64,000 bases of DNA from Dromiciops gliroides (GCF_019393635.1 NC_057866.1:4056223-4120222); one strand, 5' to 3'. Positions 48,286-60,405 are shown, counted from the stretch's first letter. Notes: generated by a model from the sequence alone, not told the origin. A program made the numbers and translations.

Positions 48286-48410
48286 TGCCTTTTGTAGGGA
48301 GAGTAGTATTATTGATAGTGCTGTTAGATTAACCATGAACATTTGCTTTGAATAGGTTCTATAAAATGTTTATCAAACCCTTAAAGAAAAGTATAGAGCA
48401 CATTAAAAAA
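48286..48410 (+). repeat. Direct-orientation return arm making a fold-back with the inverted segment
   Basis: Contains direct copies of two short parts of the same region (A about 11,262-11,305 and 11,390-11,460), with about 85 bp between them missing. It is therefore an inverted repeat of 48,160-48,205 and of 48,008-48,072: 'tgctgttagatt' pairs with 'aatctaacagca', and 'atgaacatttgctttgaata' pairs with its complement at about 48,050-48,070. Confidence 0.8.
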
Positions 48411-48546
48411 GTGGCACAAAGATGGGACGGGTAGGATAGACAATGGGGAGATTCAGAAAATGAAGCAATGATTAAAGGGATCTTAAAGTTCCTCATCTTG
48501 TGTCCAGGAAGGAATCCTTCATTTAATCCTTAAGAGTGTTCAAAAC

Positions 48547-48694
48547 GGGGCAGCTAGGTGGTTCAGTGGATAAAACACTGGCCCTGGATTCAGGAGGGCC
48601 TGAGTTCAAATCAGGTCTCAGACACTTGACACTTACTAGCTGTGTGACCCTGGGCAAGTCACTTAACTCTCATTGCCCCACCAAAAAAAAAAAA
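48547..48694 (+). mobile_element. CORE-SINE, unit C
   Basis: Plus strand with poly(A). The target in unit A is 'gagtgttcaaagaggctga' at about 11,803. Confidence 0.95.
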
Positions 48695-50310
48695 GTCTTC
48701 AAAGAGGCTGAGTTTGGTGTGAACTCATGGCGACTCTGAGCCCCCTATCCCATTCCTGCATTTCTGTTTGTCTAAGACAGACTAGAACATCAATTAGAAG
48801 CTGGTGAGAGGTAGGGGAAAGAAAAATTAGGTATTCATTTGGGAATCCTTCTCTTTGAGGCCCATGCCACCCTGGCAGAAAAAAAAGGCAGAATTTTCCC
48901 AGAGTTTCTCCTTCAAGTGCACATTGGACAATCCCTGAATCTATCTCATGGAACTATTGAGACAAAGTATAACAATACTATATAGGATTCTACACTTTAA
49001 AGTGACTTCTGTTACTCTCTTCCAATCTAATTCTGAAAAATAATGTGTTCTTTAAGATATCTGATAAATGGTCATCTAATCATGGCCTAATTAACCCTGA
49101 TTCAACATTTGCAGTGATCAGAGACAGCTATTTCATCTTCCCTGAGTCTCTTCTTCTCCCAGCAAAACCTCCCCTTTTTCAAAGAGTCATGGAAAGATAG
49201 ATAAAAAATTAATTGGAAACTAATTAATCAAATCCTAAAGTATAAGTGGGTCAAACAACAAAGCAAAGAAATAATCAATAATTTCAGCAAAGAGAATGAC
49301 AATAATGAGATAGCATACCAAAACTTATGGGATACAGACAAAGCAGTTCGTAGGGGATATTTTATATCTCTAAATGCCTACATGAATAAAATAGAGAAAA
49401 AGGAGATAAATTAATTGGGCATGCAACTTTAAAAGCTAGAAAAAGAACAAATTAAAAATCACCAATTAAATACAAATTTGGAAATTCTGAAAATCAAAGA
49501 AGAGATTAATAAAATTGAAAGTAAGAAAATATAGAATTAATAACTAAAACTAAGAGCTGGTTTTATGAAAAAATAGATAAACCTTTGGTTTGCTTGATTT
49601 TTTTTTAAAGAAAGAAGAAAACGAAATTACCAATATCAAAAATGTAAAGGGTGAACTCACCACCAATGAAGAGGAAATTAAAGCAATAATTAGGAGATAT
49701 TTTGCCCAACTATATGCCAATGAATTTGATAATCTAAATGAAAAGGATGAATACTTACAAAAAATATAAATTGCCCACTTTAACTTAAGGAGAAATAGTC
49801 TTTAAGTAAGCCCATTTTAGAAAAAGAAATTGAAAAAGCCAACAATGAACTCCCTAGGAAAAAAATCTCCAGGGCAAGATGAGTTTACAAGTGAATTCTA
49901 CCAAACTTTTACAGAACAATTCATTCCAAAACTATACAAACTATTTGGAAAAGTGGGTGAAGAAGGAATCCTACCAAATTCCTTTTATGAGACAAATATG
50001 GTATTGATACCTAAACTATGATGAGCAAAAACAGAGAAAAGAAAATTATAGAACAATTTCCCTAATGAATATTGATGCAAAAATTCTAAATAGAATATTA
50101 GGAAAGATATGGCAGCAGTTTATTACCAGGATAATACACTATGACCAGGTGGGATTTATACCAAGAATGCAGGGCTAGTTCAACATTAGGAAAACTATCA
50201 ACATAATCAACACATCAATAACAAAACTAACCAAAATCATATGATTATCTCAATAGATGCAGAGAAAGCTTCTGACAAAATACATTAGCAAGCATAGGAA
50301 TAAATGGAGC

Positions 50311-50454
50311 TTTTTTTTCTGGGGCAATGAGGGTTAAGTGACTTGCCCAGGGTCACATAGCTAGTAAGTGTCAAGTGTCTGAGGCCAGATTTGAACTCAG
50401 GTCCTCCTTAATCTAGGGCTGGTGCTTTATCCACTGCACTGCCTAGCTACCCTC
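50311..50454 (-). mobile_element. CORE-SINE nested in L1
   Basis: Antisense; target repeat AAATGGAGCTTT at 50,302 and 50,455. Confidence 0.95.
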
Positions 50455-51768
50455 AAATGGAGCTTTCTTTAAGGTGAGAAGCAGTTATCTACCTAAAACT
50501 ACCAGCAAGCATTATATGTAATGGGGATAAGTTAGAAGCATTCCCAATAAGATTAGGGATGAAATAAGGATGTCCATTATCACTACTATTATTCAATATT
50601 CTACTCGAAATGTATATTTCTAATAAGAGAAGACAAAAGAAGTTGAAGGAATTAGAATAGGGAAGGAGGAAATAAAACAATCACTCATTGCAGATGATGT
50701 GATGGTATACTTAGAGAATCCTAAAGAATCCATTAAAAAACTACTTGAAACAATTAACAACTTTAGGAAAGTTGCAGGATATAAAATAAACCCATATAAA
50801 TCATCAGCATTTCTTTACAAGACCAACAAAGTCCAGCAGCAAGGTATAGAAAGAGAAATTCTATTTAAAATAACTGTAGACAATATAAAATATTTGGGGG
50901 CCTACATGCCAAGGCAAACCCAGGAACTGTATGAAATAATTATAAAATACTTCTTAAACAAATAAAACAAATCTAAGCAAATGGAATAATGTCAGTCGCT
51001 CATGGGTAGGCTGAGCTAATATAATAAAATGACAATGCTACCTAAATTAATTTACTTATTCAGTGCCAATACCAATCAAACCACCAAAAATTATTTCATA
51101 GAGCTAGAAAAAAAAAACAAAATTCATCTGGAAGAACAAAAAGTCAAGAATATTAAGGGAATTAATTTTAAAAATGCAAGGAATGTGGCAAAGGAAGCTG
51201 TAACAGATCTAAAACTATATTATAAAGTGGCAACCATCAGATCTATTTGGTACTGGCTAAGAAATAGAGTGGTGAATTGGTAGAATAGGTTAGGCACACA
51301 AAACACAGTAACAAATCGAAATAGCTATCTCCTGTTTAATAAAGCCAGAGACTCTAGCCTCCAGGATAAGAACTCACTATTTAACAAAAATTGCTGAGAA
51401 AACTTGGAAATAGTATGGCAGAAACTAGGTATAGACTAATATCTTACACTGTATACCAAAGTCAAAATGGGTAAATTATCTAGACATAAAGGGTAATACC
51501 ATAGGTAAATTAGAAAATGAAGAAATAGTTTATTTGTCAGACCTATGGATAGGGAAAGAAATTATGACCAAAAATAAGATAAAGAACATTACAAAATGCA
51601 AAATGGATCATTTAGATTACATTAAATTAAAAAGAAACAGAACCAAGGCAACCAAGATTAGAAGGAGAGCAAAAAGCTGGGAAACAATGTTTACAGCCAG
51701 TGTTTCTTATAAAGGCCTCATTTCTAAAATATACAGAGAACTGAATAAAATTCATAAGAATACATGTT

Positions 51769-51927
51769 TGGGGGCACCTAGGTGGCACAGTGGATAAAGC
51801 ACCAGCCCTGGATTCAGGAGGACCTGAGTTCAAATCTGACCTCAGACACTTGACACTTACTAGCTGTGTGACCTTGGGCAAGTCACTTAACCCTCATTGC
51901 CCCACAAAAACAAAACAAACAAACAAA
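51769..51927 (+). mobile_element. CORE-SINE nested in L1
   Basis: Plus strand; target repeat AAGAATACATGT on both sides. Confidence 0.95.
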
Positions 51928-53376
51928 AAGAATACATGTCATTCCCCAATTGAGAAATGGTCAAAGAATAAGAACAGACAATTTTCAGATGAAGTAATTA
52001 AAGCTATCTACAGCCACATGAAAAAATGTTCTCAATCACTACTGATTAGAGAAATGCAAATTAAAACTACTTTGTTGTACCACTTCACAATTATTAGACT
52101 GGCTAATATGACAAAAGAGGAAAGTGATAAATGTTGGACAAGATGTGGGAAAATTGGAACATTAATGCATTGTTGGTAGAGTTGTGAACTGATCTAACTA
52201 TTCTGGACAAAAATTTGGAACTATGTCCAAATGTCTATATAACTGTGCATACCCTTTGACCCAGCAATACCACTACTAGGTCTATATCCCAAAGAGATCA
52301 TAAAAAAGGGAAAAGAACCCACATGTACAAAAATATTTATAGCTGCTCTTTTTGTGCTGGCAAAGAATTGGAAATGGAAAGGATGTCTATCAACTGGGGA
52401 GTGGCTAAATAAGTTGTGGTATATGAATGTAATGGAATACTCTTTCACTGTAAGAAATGATAAGCATAATAAAAAACTTTTATGAAAAAAAAAGAAAAAA
52501 AGATTTTTAAAAATGACAAGCAGACAGATTTCAGAAAAACCTGGACTTACATATATTGATGCTGAATGAAATGAGCAGAACCAAGAGAATATAGTACATA
52601 ATAACAACTTGCTGTGATGATCAATTGTGATAGACTTAGTTCTTCTCAGCAACATGATGATCCAAGACAATGTCAAAAGGCTCATGATGGAAAATTCTCC
52701 CCACATCCAGAAAAAGAACAATGGAGTCTGAATGCTGACTAAAGCAGACTATTTTCACTTTTGTTATTTTTTTTGTTTCTTCATTCTTATGGTTTTTTTT
52801 AAACTTTTGTTTTGATTCTTCTCTCACAAATTGACTAATGTGGAAGTATTTTTAACATGATTGTAATGTATAACCTATATCAATCAGATTGCTTGTTGGC
52901 TTCGGGAATGAAAGGGAAGGAGAAAATTTTTACAAAATCTTACAAAAATGAATGTTGAAAATATCTTTACATGTAATTGGAAAAATGTAAAATAAAATAG
53001 TATTATGTATATATGTATACACACACACACACACACACAAAGATAAAAACCCTCCCCATTTTCTTCAATGGATATGTATATGCCATTGAAATAGGAACTT
53101 TACCATCATACTTGACCTCTGCTGAACATTTTACTTTCTTACAATCATCTCTGAAATATAGTATATTGCAATGACCATACTTTTCATAGTGGCCTGAGCA
53201 AGGCAGAATGAAGTGGGACCATCACCCACTTGTTCTTGGAACCTGTGCCTCTATTAATGTAGCCTAAAATCTTAGTTTTTCTAAAGGTCAGCAAAAATCT
53301 TCCTCCTCTCCCTCTACCATGAGCTCTTAATTGAGAAAAAAGAACAACAAAATCCTTTTCACAAACATGTGTAGTT

Positions 53377-53530
53377 GGGGTCAGCTAGGTGATGCAGTGG
53401 ATAAAGCACTGACCCTGGATTCAGGAGGATCTAAGTTCAAATCCAACCTCAGACACTTGCCACTTACTAGCTGCGTGACCCTGGGCAAGTCACTTAGCCC
53501 TTCGTGCCCTGCAAAAAAACAAACAAAAAA
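53377..53530 (+). mobile_element. CORE-SINE, unit C
   Basis: Plus strand; target repeat ACAAACATGTGTAGT / ACAAACATTTGTAGT. Confidence 0.95.
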
Positions 53531-53574
53531 CAAACATTTGTAGTCAAGCCAAATGCATTTTTAAATTGGATATT

Positions 53575-53759
53575 TAGATAGATAAATTGATGGAGAGAGA
53601 TACATACACATAGACATATATGTATATTATATACAACATATATATGTATTTCCCTATATATACACACTCATATATATGTAAGTGCATATGCATATATATG
53701 TGTTTATATGTACATTGTGTTTATATTTTATTTTTTATATATGTGTGTATATATATGTA

Positions 53760-53835
<76 letters not shown>
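53575..53835. repeat. Microsatellite with long (TA)n, unit C
   Basis: A mixed region ending in about 33 uninterrupted TA units (53,770-53,834). Source of Tyr-Ile frames. Confidence 0.95.
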
Positions 53836-53836
<1 letters not shown>

Positions 53837-53849
53837 CACACTAAGGCCT

Positions 53850-54307
53850 TTACCTCTGTATTACGTTATGGTGAGCAAGTTTCATCATTGGTCCTCTGGA
53901 TGCCAGGTAGATCATGATACTGACCACTTTCTAAAGTTTTTTGTTGCTACCATTTTGTTGTTATTGTATAAATTGTCCTCCTGATTCAGTTCATTTCACT
54001 CTGCGACAGTTTCTCCAAGTCCTCCCAAGTTTCTCTGAAAACATCTTTCTCATTTTTACAATCATCACTAATTCATGACATTTATGACACAGCTTGTTCC
54101 CCAATTTCTGGAGACCCCCTCCAATTCTCATTCTTTGTCATGTGAAAAAGAACCTTAAATTCTCTTTGTCCAACCTTAGAGTTCATTTTGCTGAAGACTA
54201 ATAACTTCCTTAACCTACTGTCCCTTTACTTTTCCCTTCTCCATTCTCCCTTTTTCCACCTATTTTCCTGTTGAGTGAAATGTATTTCTCTACTCAATTA
54301 TGTGTTT

Positions 54308-54344
<37 letters not shown>

Positions 54345-55565
54345 CTCTACTTTGATCAGTTCAGATGGGAGTGAGATTCAAATGTCACCCATTCCCCATC
54401 ACCACTGATACCTTGTTTAAGTACATGTCTACTTTCATACCCTGCCTTTTGGGAAAATTTTCCACATACCTCCTTTCTCTCCATCTACCTTTCTCCCTCT
54501 CTTTCCATTTGTTTGTTTTGTTTGTTTGTTTGTTTTGTGGGGGTAATGAGGGTTAAGTGACTTGACCAGGGTCACACAGCTAGTGTCAAGTATCTTTGGT
54601 CAGACTTGAACTCAGGTCCTCCTGAATCCAAGGCTGGTGCTTTATCCACTTTACCACCTAGCTGCCCCTTCATTTGTTCTTTAAGATCATCAAGAAAAAA
54701 CAGACCTTCTCCTAGTGTTTGTCTTATTAGACTCCTTAATGTTTGCTGATGATGTTTGGTTTCAGAAAGGACACCTGGACCATCTTTGACTAATAGAATG
54801 GAAGTAGTTCACCTCAGGATTTTTTTTTAAATCATTATTCATTTCTGTTTGCCTTTTCCTGAGTTTGAACTTCAGTGTTTCTGCATGGCCCTGGTCTTTT
54901 CATCAAGATTGCTCCAAAGTCCTCTATTTCATTACAACTCTCTTTTTCCCTGCAGGGTTATATTCATTTCTGCTGAGCAAGTTATTTATGAGTCTAAGTT
55001 GCTACTATTTATTTGCTTCTGGCAAGTTCTTTATTGCTAAATTAGGTGTGATCCCAGTTGTGATTTCCTCACTATTTCAATTCTTTCTTGTTTTTTTTTC
55101 AGTGATGCCCCTCCCCCCCAATCCCACCATTGACTGGGAAGCTCTGGTTTTGACCATCATGTTCCTGGAATTTTTCATTTGGAGGTTTCTCTCTTGAGGT
55201 GACCAAAGGATTCTGTCTACTTCTACTTTGTTCTTAGTTCTGGTTCTAAGGGTTTGGGGCATTTTCCTTTTAGGATTTCTTTTTCTCCTTTTTTATACAT
55301 ATGTTTATATAGTTCATTAAATATGTCCTGATTACATGTGAAAATATTTTCCAGATGGTCCCTAGCAGTGAGGGGGCAGTTTTGCTTTGGAGCCTTCAGT
55401 GATTTCTATTGACAGAGAAGGTCAATGTTCTCCCCATTTTTTCCTCCCAAGCCTCTGGCTCAGTTTGAATGGTCACCATATCTTCTTGATTCATCTCATC
55501 TTCTCAGTCTGGAGAAATACCCCCTCTCTGTCATACTCCTCTGTCCCCAGAACACATAATTTGTG
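53850..55565 (-). mobile_element. HAL1-like element, unit C copy
   Basis: Same antisense block as in A and B, without ORF2. Carries (TG)n at 54,301-54,345 and a nested CORE-SINE. Confidence 0.6.
54518..54668 (-). mobile_element. CORE-SINE nested in HAL1-like element
   Basis: Antisense with (GTTT)n tail; 'tccatttgtt' / 'ttcatttgtt' target repeat. Confidence 0.9.
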
Positions 55566-55896
55566 AATAAAGATAAACTGAAGTAATAGAGAAACAAAAA
55601 CAAAGAAATGATGAGAAAGATGTTCTCAGAAAAACCTGGAAAGACTTACATGAGATGACAGAAAGTGAAATGTACTGCGTACAATTTAACAGTAATATTA
55701 TAAGATGATCATCCATGAGTGACTTGGCTATTCTGAGAAATACAATGATCCAAGACAACTCTGAAGGACTTATGATGAAAAATGCTATCTGTCCCCAGAG
55801 AAAGAACTGATAGTGTCTGAATACAGATTGAAACATTTTTTACTTTATCTTTTCTTGAGTTTTTTTGGTCTGTTTTCTTTCAAAACCTAATGTGGA

Positions 55897-56119
55897 GGGG
55901 CGGCTAGGTGGCGCAGTGGATAAAGCACCGGCCCTGGATTCAGGAATTCCTGAGTTCAAATCCGGCCTCAGACACTTGACACTTACTAGCTGTGTGACCT
56001 TGGGCAAGTCACTTAACCCCCATTGCCCCGCAAAAAAATAAAATAAAATAAAATAACATACTCACAATAGCCTTGTGCTACTCTAAGTATAATAATTATT
56101 ATTTCCATTTAAAAAAAAA
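55897..56119 (+). mobile_element. CORE-SINE carrying extra 3' sequence
   Basis: The SINE (55,897-56,030) ends in an (AAAAT)n tail, then about 60 bp of MIR-like sequence ('ctcacaatagccttgtgcta'), then a second A-run. The target repeat AACCTAATGTGG (55,885-55,896 and 56,120-56,131) encloses all of it, so SINE and extra segment inserted together. Confidence 0.85.
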
Positions 56120-56233
56120 ACCTAATGTGGAAATGTTCTGCATGATTACACATGTTTAATATATATTGAATTGCTTGCTTTCTTAAAGGTAGAGGGTGGG
56201 GAGGGAGGAAGGAAGAAAATTTGGAATACAAAG

Positions 56234-56394
56234 GTTTTTTTGTTTTGTTTTGTTTTGGTGAGGCGATTGGGGTTAAGTGACTTGCCCAGGGTCACACAGC
56301 TAGTAAATGTGTAAAGTGTCTGAGGCCGGATTTGAACTCAGGTCCTCCTGAATCCAGGGCTGGTGCTCTATCCACTGCATCACCTAGCTGCCCC
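56234..56394 (-). mobile_element. CORE-SINE
   Basis: Antisense; target repeat TTGGAATACAAAG at 56,221-56,233 and 56,395-56,407. Confidence 0.95.
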
Positions 56395-57309
56395 TTGGAA
56401 TACAAAGTTTTAAAAATGGATGTTAAAATTGTGTTTTTACCTATAATTGGGGAAAATAAGATTTGAAATAAGAAAAAAGAATGTAAAAACAAAACAAAAA
56501 CAAACAAAAAACTTGAAACCTACAGTTGGTCTTATTATTGGCTGGTTAATTACCTCATTTGGGATAAGATGACTACCTAGGGCTGTGTTCTCCTCCCTCC
56601 CCTCTGCCCACCCACAGTAGAATTTTACCTTTTCCAGGATAGGACCAATTTCATTTTCTATGTATTCCCAGCACGGTCACTGATCCAAGAAATTATTCTG
56701 ATCAAAGTATCTCACAAATACTAATATTTATTGAATTTTAGCACAAAAAAATAATAATCAGATGATTACATTTTCTCCCCCTCCTTTTCAGAGGTGGATA
56801 ACTATGGATCTGGAATAATATACATACTATTGGACTATGTTAATATAATGGTTATTTGTGCTAAGGTATTTTTCTATTTCTATTTTATTCATTGATTTAA
56901 AAACAACAACAGATGGACTCTGGGTTGGGGGAAATGATATTAAACAATAAAAATGATTAAAAATGCAAGGTTTTATATCTTAAAATATGAATAAATAAAT
57001 GAATTTATTATGAATAAATAAATAATTGAACAAATAATGCATGCACACATACACAAATGAATAAACAAATGTCTATTGCATTGAATTAAGTGGTTCCATC
57101 TTCCTTTAAGCCTGTGCACATGGGTCACAGAAGGAAGCCAAGGCCTTATTTACAGTCTAAAGAAAGAGGAGGAGGAAATGAAGGGTGGTTTGGAGCCTGG
57201 TCCAGGGCAAGAGGAGAGGCAAGTGAATCCCTAGTATGTAGGAGGCTCATTTCTGTATCACACTGTTAACACCATGAGAGGAGGAAGGGGAAAGGGGAGA
57301 ATGGAACAA

Positions 57310-57495
57310 GCATTTATTAAGAACCGACTATATGTGAAACACTTTAAAATATTATTTTTCATTAGATTCTCGGAAGAATCCTCTGCGGTAGCAGTTCTTG
57401 TTAGCCCCATTTTAGAGTTAAGGAAGCTGAGGCAGACAGACTTTAAATGACTTGTCTAGGGTTACAGAGATCTGTGTGCTGTGGCGACACCTAAG
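57310..57495 (-). mobile_element. MIR-like CORE-SINE, unit C
   Basis: Counterpart of 15,305-15,545, somewhat deleted. Confidence 0.75.
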
Positions 57496-57589
57496 GTCCC
57501 CTAGAGAGAGGGAATGGGGAAGACGAGGATCTAACTCCTGAGAAGGGGCAAGGGAATAAGTATCTGGAAAAGTCCCTGATGCACTTCCT

Positions 57590-57651
57590 TGTCTTCCTGT
57601 CCCCAGAGCATCTGAGAGGAACGGGGCTTCCGGAGGCTGAGACCAGCCACC
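57590..57651 (+). promoter_or_regulatory. Splice acceptor and 5' UTR of MRGPR copy C
   Basis: Pyrimidine-rich 'ccttgtcttcctgtccccag' with AG at 57,605-57,606, then 45 bp to ATG in the strong context GCCACCATGG. It aligns base for base with the acceptor of copy A apart from a few changes. Confidence 0.6.
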
Positions 57652-58603
57652 ATGGCTGTGTCCCTCACACCTGGAGAGCTGGAATATGTTAATGACAACA
57701 CGGAAAGAAGCACAAATGCGAGTTTAGGTCCTGGAACACCTGGAGAATTTAGCTACATGTGGATCCCCTCTCTGGTCATAGCCTGTATTGGGCTGCAGGG
57801 AAACGACATCGTCCTGTGTCTCCTGGGTTTCTGCACCAGGAGGAATCCCTTCTCAGTCTACATACTCAACCTGGCCTGGGCCGACTCTCTCTTCCTTGGC
57901 ATCTATTTTTTACTCCACATACCGAGTTTTGTTAGATATTTCACTATTGTTGACATTTGCAAGTTTCTGTTAAACGCCGCATCCTTCTTCTACACTGTGG
58001 CCCTGAGCCTCCTGACTGCGATCAGCACCGAGCGCTGTCTAGCGGTGCTCTTCCCTTCCTGGTACCTACATGACCGCCCCAAGCACGCATCTGCAATGGT
58101 GTGCGCTGTCCTCTGGGCTCTGCTTGGCCTCTTCTGGTTAGCAGATTTGGTCTTCTGCAGTTACATAAGCAATTCACTTACCTGTCTCACCATCCCCAGC
58201 GTCCCTTTTGTGTGGATAGTCCACTTCACCCCAGTGCTCGGCGTGTCCAGCCTGACTTTGCTGCTGAAGGTCCAGTGCAGCTCCCAGCGCCGGCAGCCCC
58301 CCAGGCTCTACCTCCTGGTGCTGCTCATGATCCTGGTGTTCCTGCTCTGCGGCCTGCCTTGGGGGGGTCGAAGGTGAAATGAAGCGCTTCGGCTTTTATT
58401 TTATGCCTTATTGGCTCCGTATACTTTTGGTCTGTGTGAAAAGCAGCGCAAACCCTTTCATTTACTTCTTGCTGGGCAGCCGATGGCCTAGAATAGGGAG
58501 GGAGCCCCTCAGGGTGGTCCTGCGGAGGGCCCTGGCGGACGAGCACGAGTTGGAGGGCGGGAGAAGGGGCATCCGCCACACCCACACCCGGGAGAAAGCA
58601 TGA
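57652..58603 (+). pseudogene. Mas-related GPCR copy C, one-base frameshift in TM6
   Basis: Reads 241 residues in frame from ATG: sequon N22-A-S, TM1, TM2 with LNLAWADSLFL (aspartate 2.50 kept), TM3, ISTERC with LAVLFPSWY, TM4, TM5, and TM6 to LPWGG. It then leaves frame at a run of seven G (58,361-58,367) where copy A has six. The +1 frame continues to TGA at 58,601 with TM7 (SSANPFIYFLLGS) and the ADEHELEG tail. With six G the exon would be 951 nt, 316 residues, and the rest is free of stops. So this is either a very recent pseudogene, a polymorphism, or a homopolymer error in the assembly. If real, the product would lack TM7 and the tail. Confidence 0.85.
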
Positions 58604-58756
58604 TAAGAATATGCTCGACAGGGAGCTCACGAAATGAGCACATGGCCTCAGCTGCAGCCTCCTCCCCCACGCCCACTTCCTTCCCCAGGGAGACAGCATT
58701 CCCCGCCCCCACCCCACCCCACCCCGTGCCTTCCTTCATTGCCTAGGGTTTCAACA

Positions 58757-59072
58757 GGAGTGGCTAGGTGGTGAAGTGGATAAAGCGCTGGCCTGTATTC
58801 AGGAGGACCTGAATTCAAATCTCAACTCAGACACTTAGTAGCTGTGTGACTCTGGACAAATCATTTCACCCCAACTGCCTCAAATATCAGGGGACATCTT
58901 CAGTCGTCCTGCTTTTTTTTTCTTGTCTCTGAACTCAGATGTCTCTGGAGGAGATAGTTAGACTGGTGACCTCGCACAGCCCTCTCTCACTTAAATCCAA
59001 TTCACTGAAAGTCATGAAATCACCCCCACGTCATGGTCCTCTTCAGTAACAAAGGACAAACTAATGATGTAG
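58757..59072 (+). mobile_element. Composite SINE with long LINE-like tail
   Basis: A tRNA/CORE head like the common SINE ('gtggataaagcgctgg') is joined to about 160 bp ('cacttaaatccaattcac', 'tcatggtcctcttcagtaac'). The tail recurs alone, antisense, at 8,640. A SINE type distinct from the short one; the partner LINE is not identified. Confidence 0.65.
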
Positions 59073-59382
59073 GGTTTCGTCTCCAAGGAATGAACAAGCA
59101 TTTATTAGGTGTCTAATACATGTATCTCATTTAATTCTCATAATATCCGTGGGAGGCAGGTGCTCTCATGATCCCCACTTTATCATGAAGGAAACTGAGG
59201 TTGGCAGTGATTCAGTGACTGGCCCTTTGTCCCAAAGCCAGAAAGTGACTCAGACTGGATTTGAGCCCAAGTATTCCCAACTCCAGGCCCAAAGCTCTGG
59301 GTACTCTGGAGCCCCTAGATGGCTAGAGGCTTCAGGACTTATGGTACTTGGGGAGTGAGGTCCAGAGCCTCACATGTCACCA

Positions 59383-59964
59383 TATGAGGGCCAAAATTTG
59401 ATATACAGAGCGTTATTTGGGTGACTCACCTTAATATGGGGGTCCCAGAAATATGAGAGACCTTTTAGGTTTACCCTCCCCTTTTGGATATTTCTCCCAG
59501 GCCAATAAGAAAGGAGTCTCTAAGCTTTAGTTCACAAAAGGATCAGATTTTATTACTTGGGAATTAATTAAACAACAAAGGTGAAACTAATAAAAATCAA
59601 AGATAAGGAAATAGGAAAATAGAAATACAGATAAATACTCTTAACTCTAGACTTAACCTATGCAAAACCCCAGACCGATTCCAATTTAGCTAGTTCAAAG
59701 AAATTTAGGGTTTTCCATAATTAACTCACCAACCACCCAGACAGTCTGCAGTTGCCCGGGCCACCAGAACAGCAGTTGCTGGAGACAGGGCAAACATGCT
59801 CCACCACCAGGGGAGTCGCCAGACAGAGAGAGCAGAGAGTGAGCTCGTGTTCTGGAAGCAGCCTCCACCTCCCTTCAGAGAGCATTCAATCTTTCATCCC
59901 CCAAAAGGGGAGGTCCTTCAAAAACTGCCTAATATTAATCTTACCACAAATAATTTTTACCACA
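59383..59964 (-). mobile_element. Solo LTR-like element, unit C only
   Basis: A 582-bp insertion between sequences that are adjacent in units A (about 17,332) and B (about 34,610). ACCA occurs on both sides as a possible 4-bp target repeat. The minus strand starts TGTGGTAA and carries an AATAAA signal. No internal viral part. It is a different family from the LTRs at 28.5 and 42.3 kb. Confidence 0.6.
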
Positions 59965-60087
59965 ACCAGTAGAGAGGAAGGCCACTCCAACAAATCACCA
60001 CTGTTCCTGTCCTAGAGAGTAGAGGCAGAGGCAAGATATCCTATAAAGCTCCAAACCTCATTGCTCTTGCCTTACCCATCTTGGTAA

Positions 60088-60405
60088 ATGAAGGATAGTC
60101 AAGGGCCAGACTCCTCAAGGTCCCATAAGCCAGGCTCCCTCACTTTCTATTGTCTGAGGCTTGATCCACAAGGTTCTCTCGGGCCTCCTTCCCTCTCCCT
60201 GCCCAGAACAGAGGAGACTTCAGCTCAGCAATGCCCACCCCCTTCCTTTCCCACTCCTCCCCCTTCCATTTCTCTTCCCACTGCCAGTAAAGGAGCTGAG
60301 CTAGCTACTTCTCTGCCTCTAAAGGTCAGGGCTGGGGCTCAGCATCCTCTCTTTTCTTCATTTTGTTTCTCTAGGGCTCAGCCTCTCTGAATCTCTGTGT
60401 TTCTC
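60088..60405 (+). other. Conserved pyrimidine-rich block 3' of MRGPR C
   Basis: Counterpart of the blocks at 17.45 and 34.72 kb. Its central 191 bp (60,130-60,320) occur again, inverted and nearly identical, at 61,044-61,234, so this copy has been duplicated locally and recently. Confidence 0.45.
60130..60320 (+). repeat. Left arm of 191-bp inverted repeat
   Basis: The reverse complement of 61,044-61,234 with about three differences by eye over 191 bp (for example 'cactttc' against 'caccttc', and 'gagctagcta' against 'gagttaacta'). The arms are separated by about 720 bp. They are far closer to each other than either is to the same block in units A or B, so the copy is recent or has been kept alike by gene conversion. 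Confidence 0.9.

Larger units (their letters stand above)
49179..53045 (+). mobile_element. 5'-truncated L1, private to unit C
   Basis: Target repeat AAAACCTCCCCTTTTT / AAAACCCTCCCCATTTT flanks it, and unit A has the empty site (about 12,245-12,265). Begins in the ORF2 linker (INQILKYKWVKQQSKEI) and goes on through reverse transcriptase ([51 protein letters not shown]), the C-terminal region (SDLWIGKEIMTKNKIKN; NRQFSDEVIKAIYSHMKKC) and the 3' UTR, ending in (AC)n. The catalytic FADD-box region reads IADDVMVYLENP. Many stops and shifts. Two CORE-SINEs are nested in it. Confidence 0.92.
55590..56480 (+). mobile_element. L1 3' end, interrupted by two SINEs
   Basis: Plus-strand L1 tail ('aagaaatgatgagaaagatg', 'gaaaaacctggaaagactta') and 3' UTR, with insertions at 55,897-56,119 and 56,234-56,394. 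Confidence 0.8.

Noticed and set aside
52221-52721. 166-residue minus-strand frame
   Set aside because: Reverse strand of the L1 ORF2 tail and 3' UTR.
53620-53984. Tyr-Ile-rich proteins
   Set aside because: Translation of a (TA)n microsatellite.
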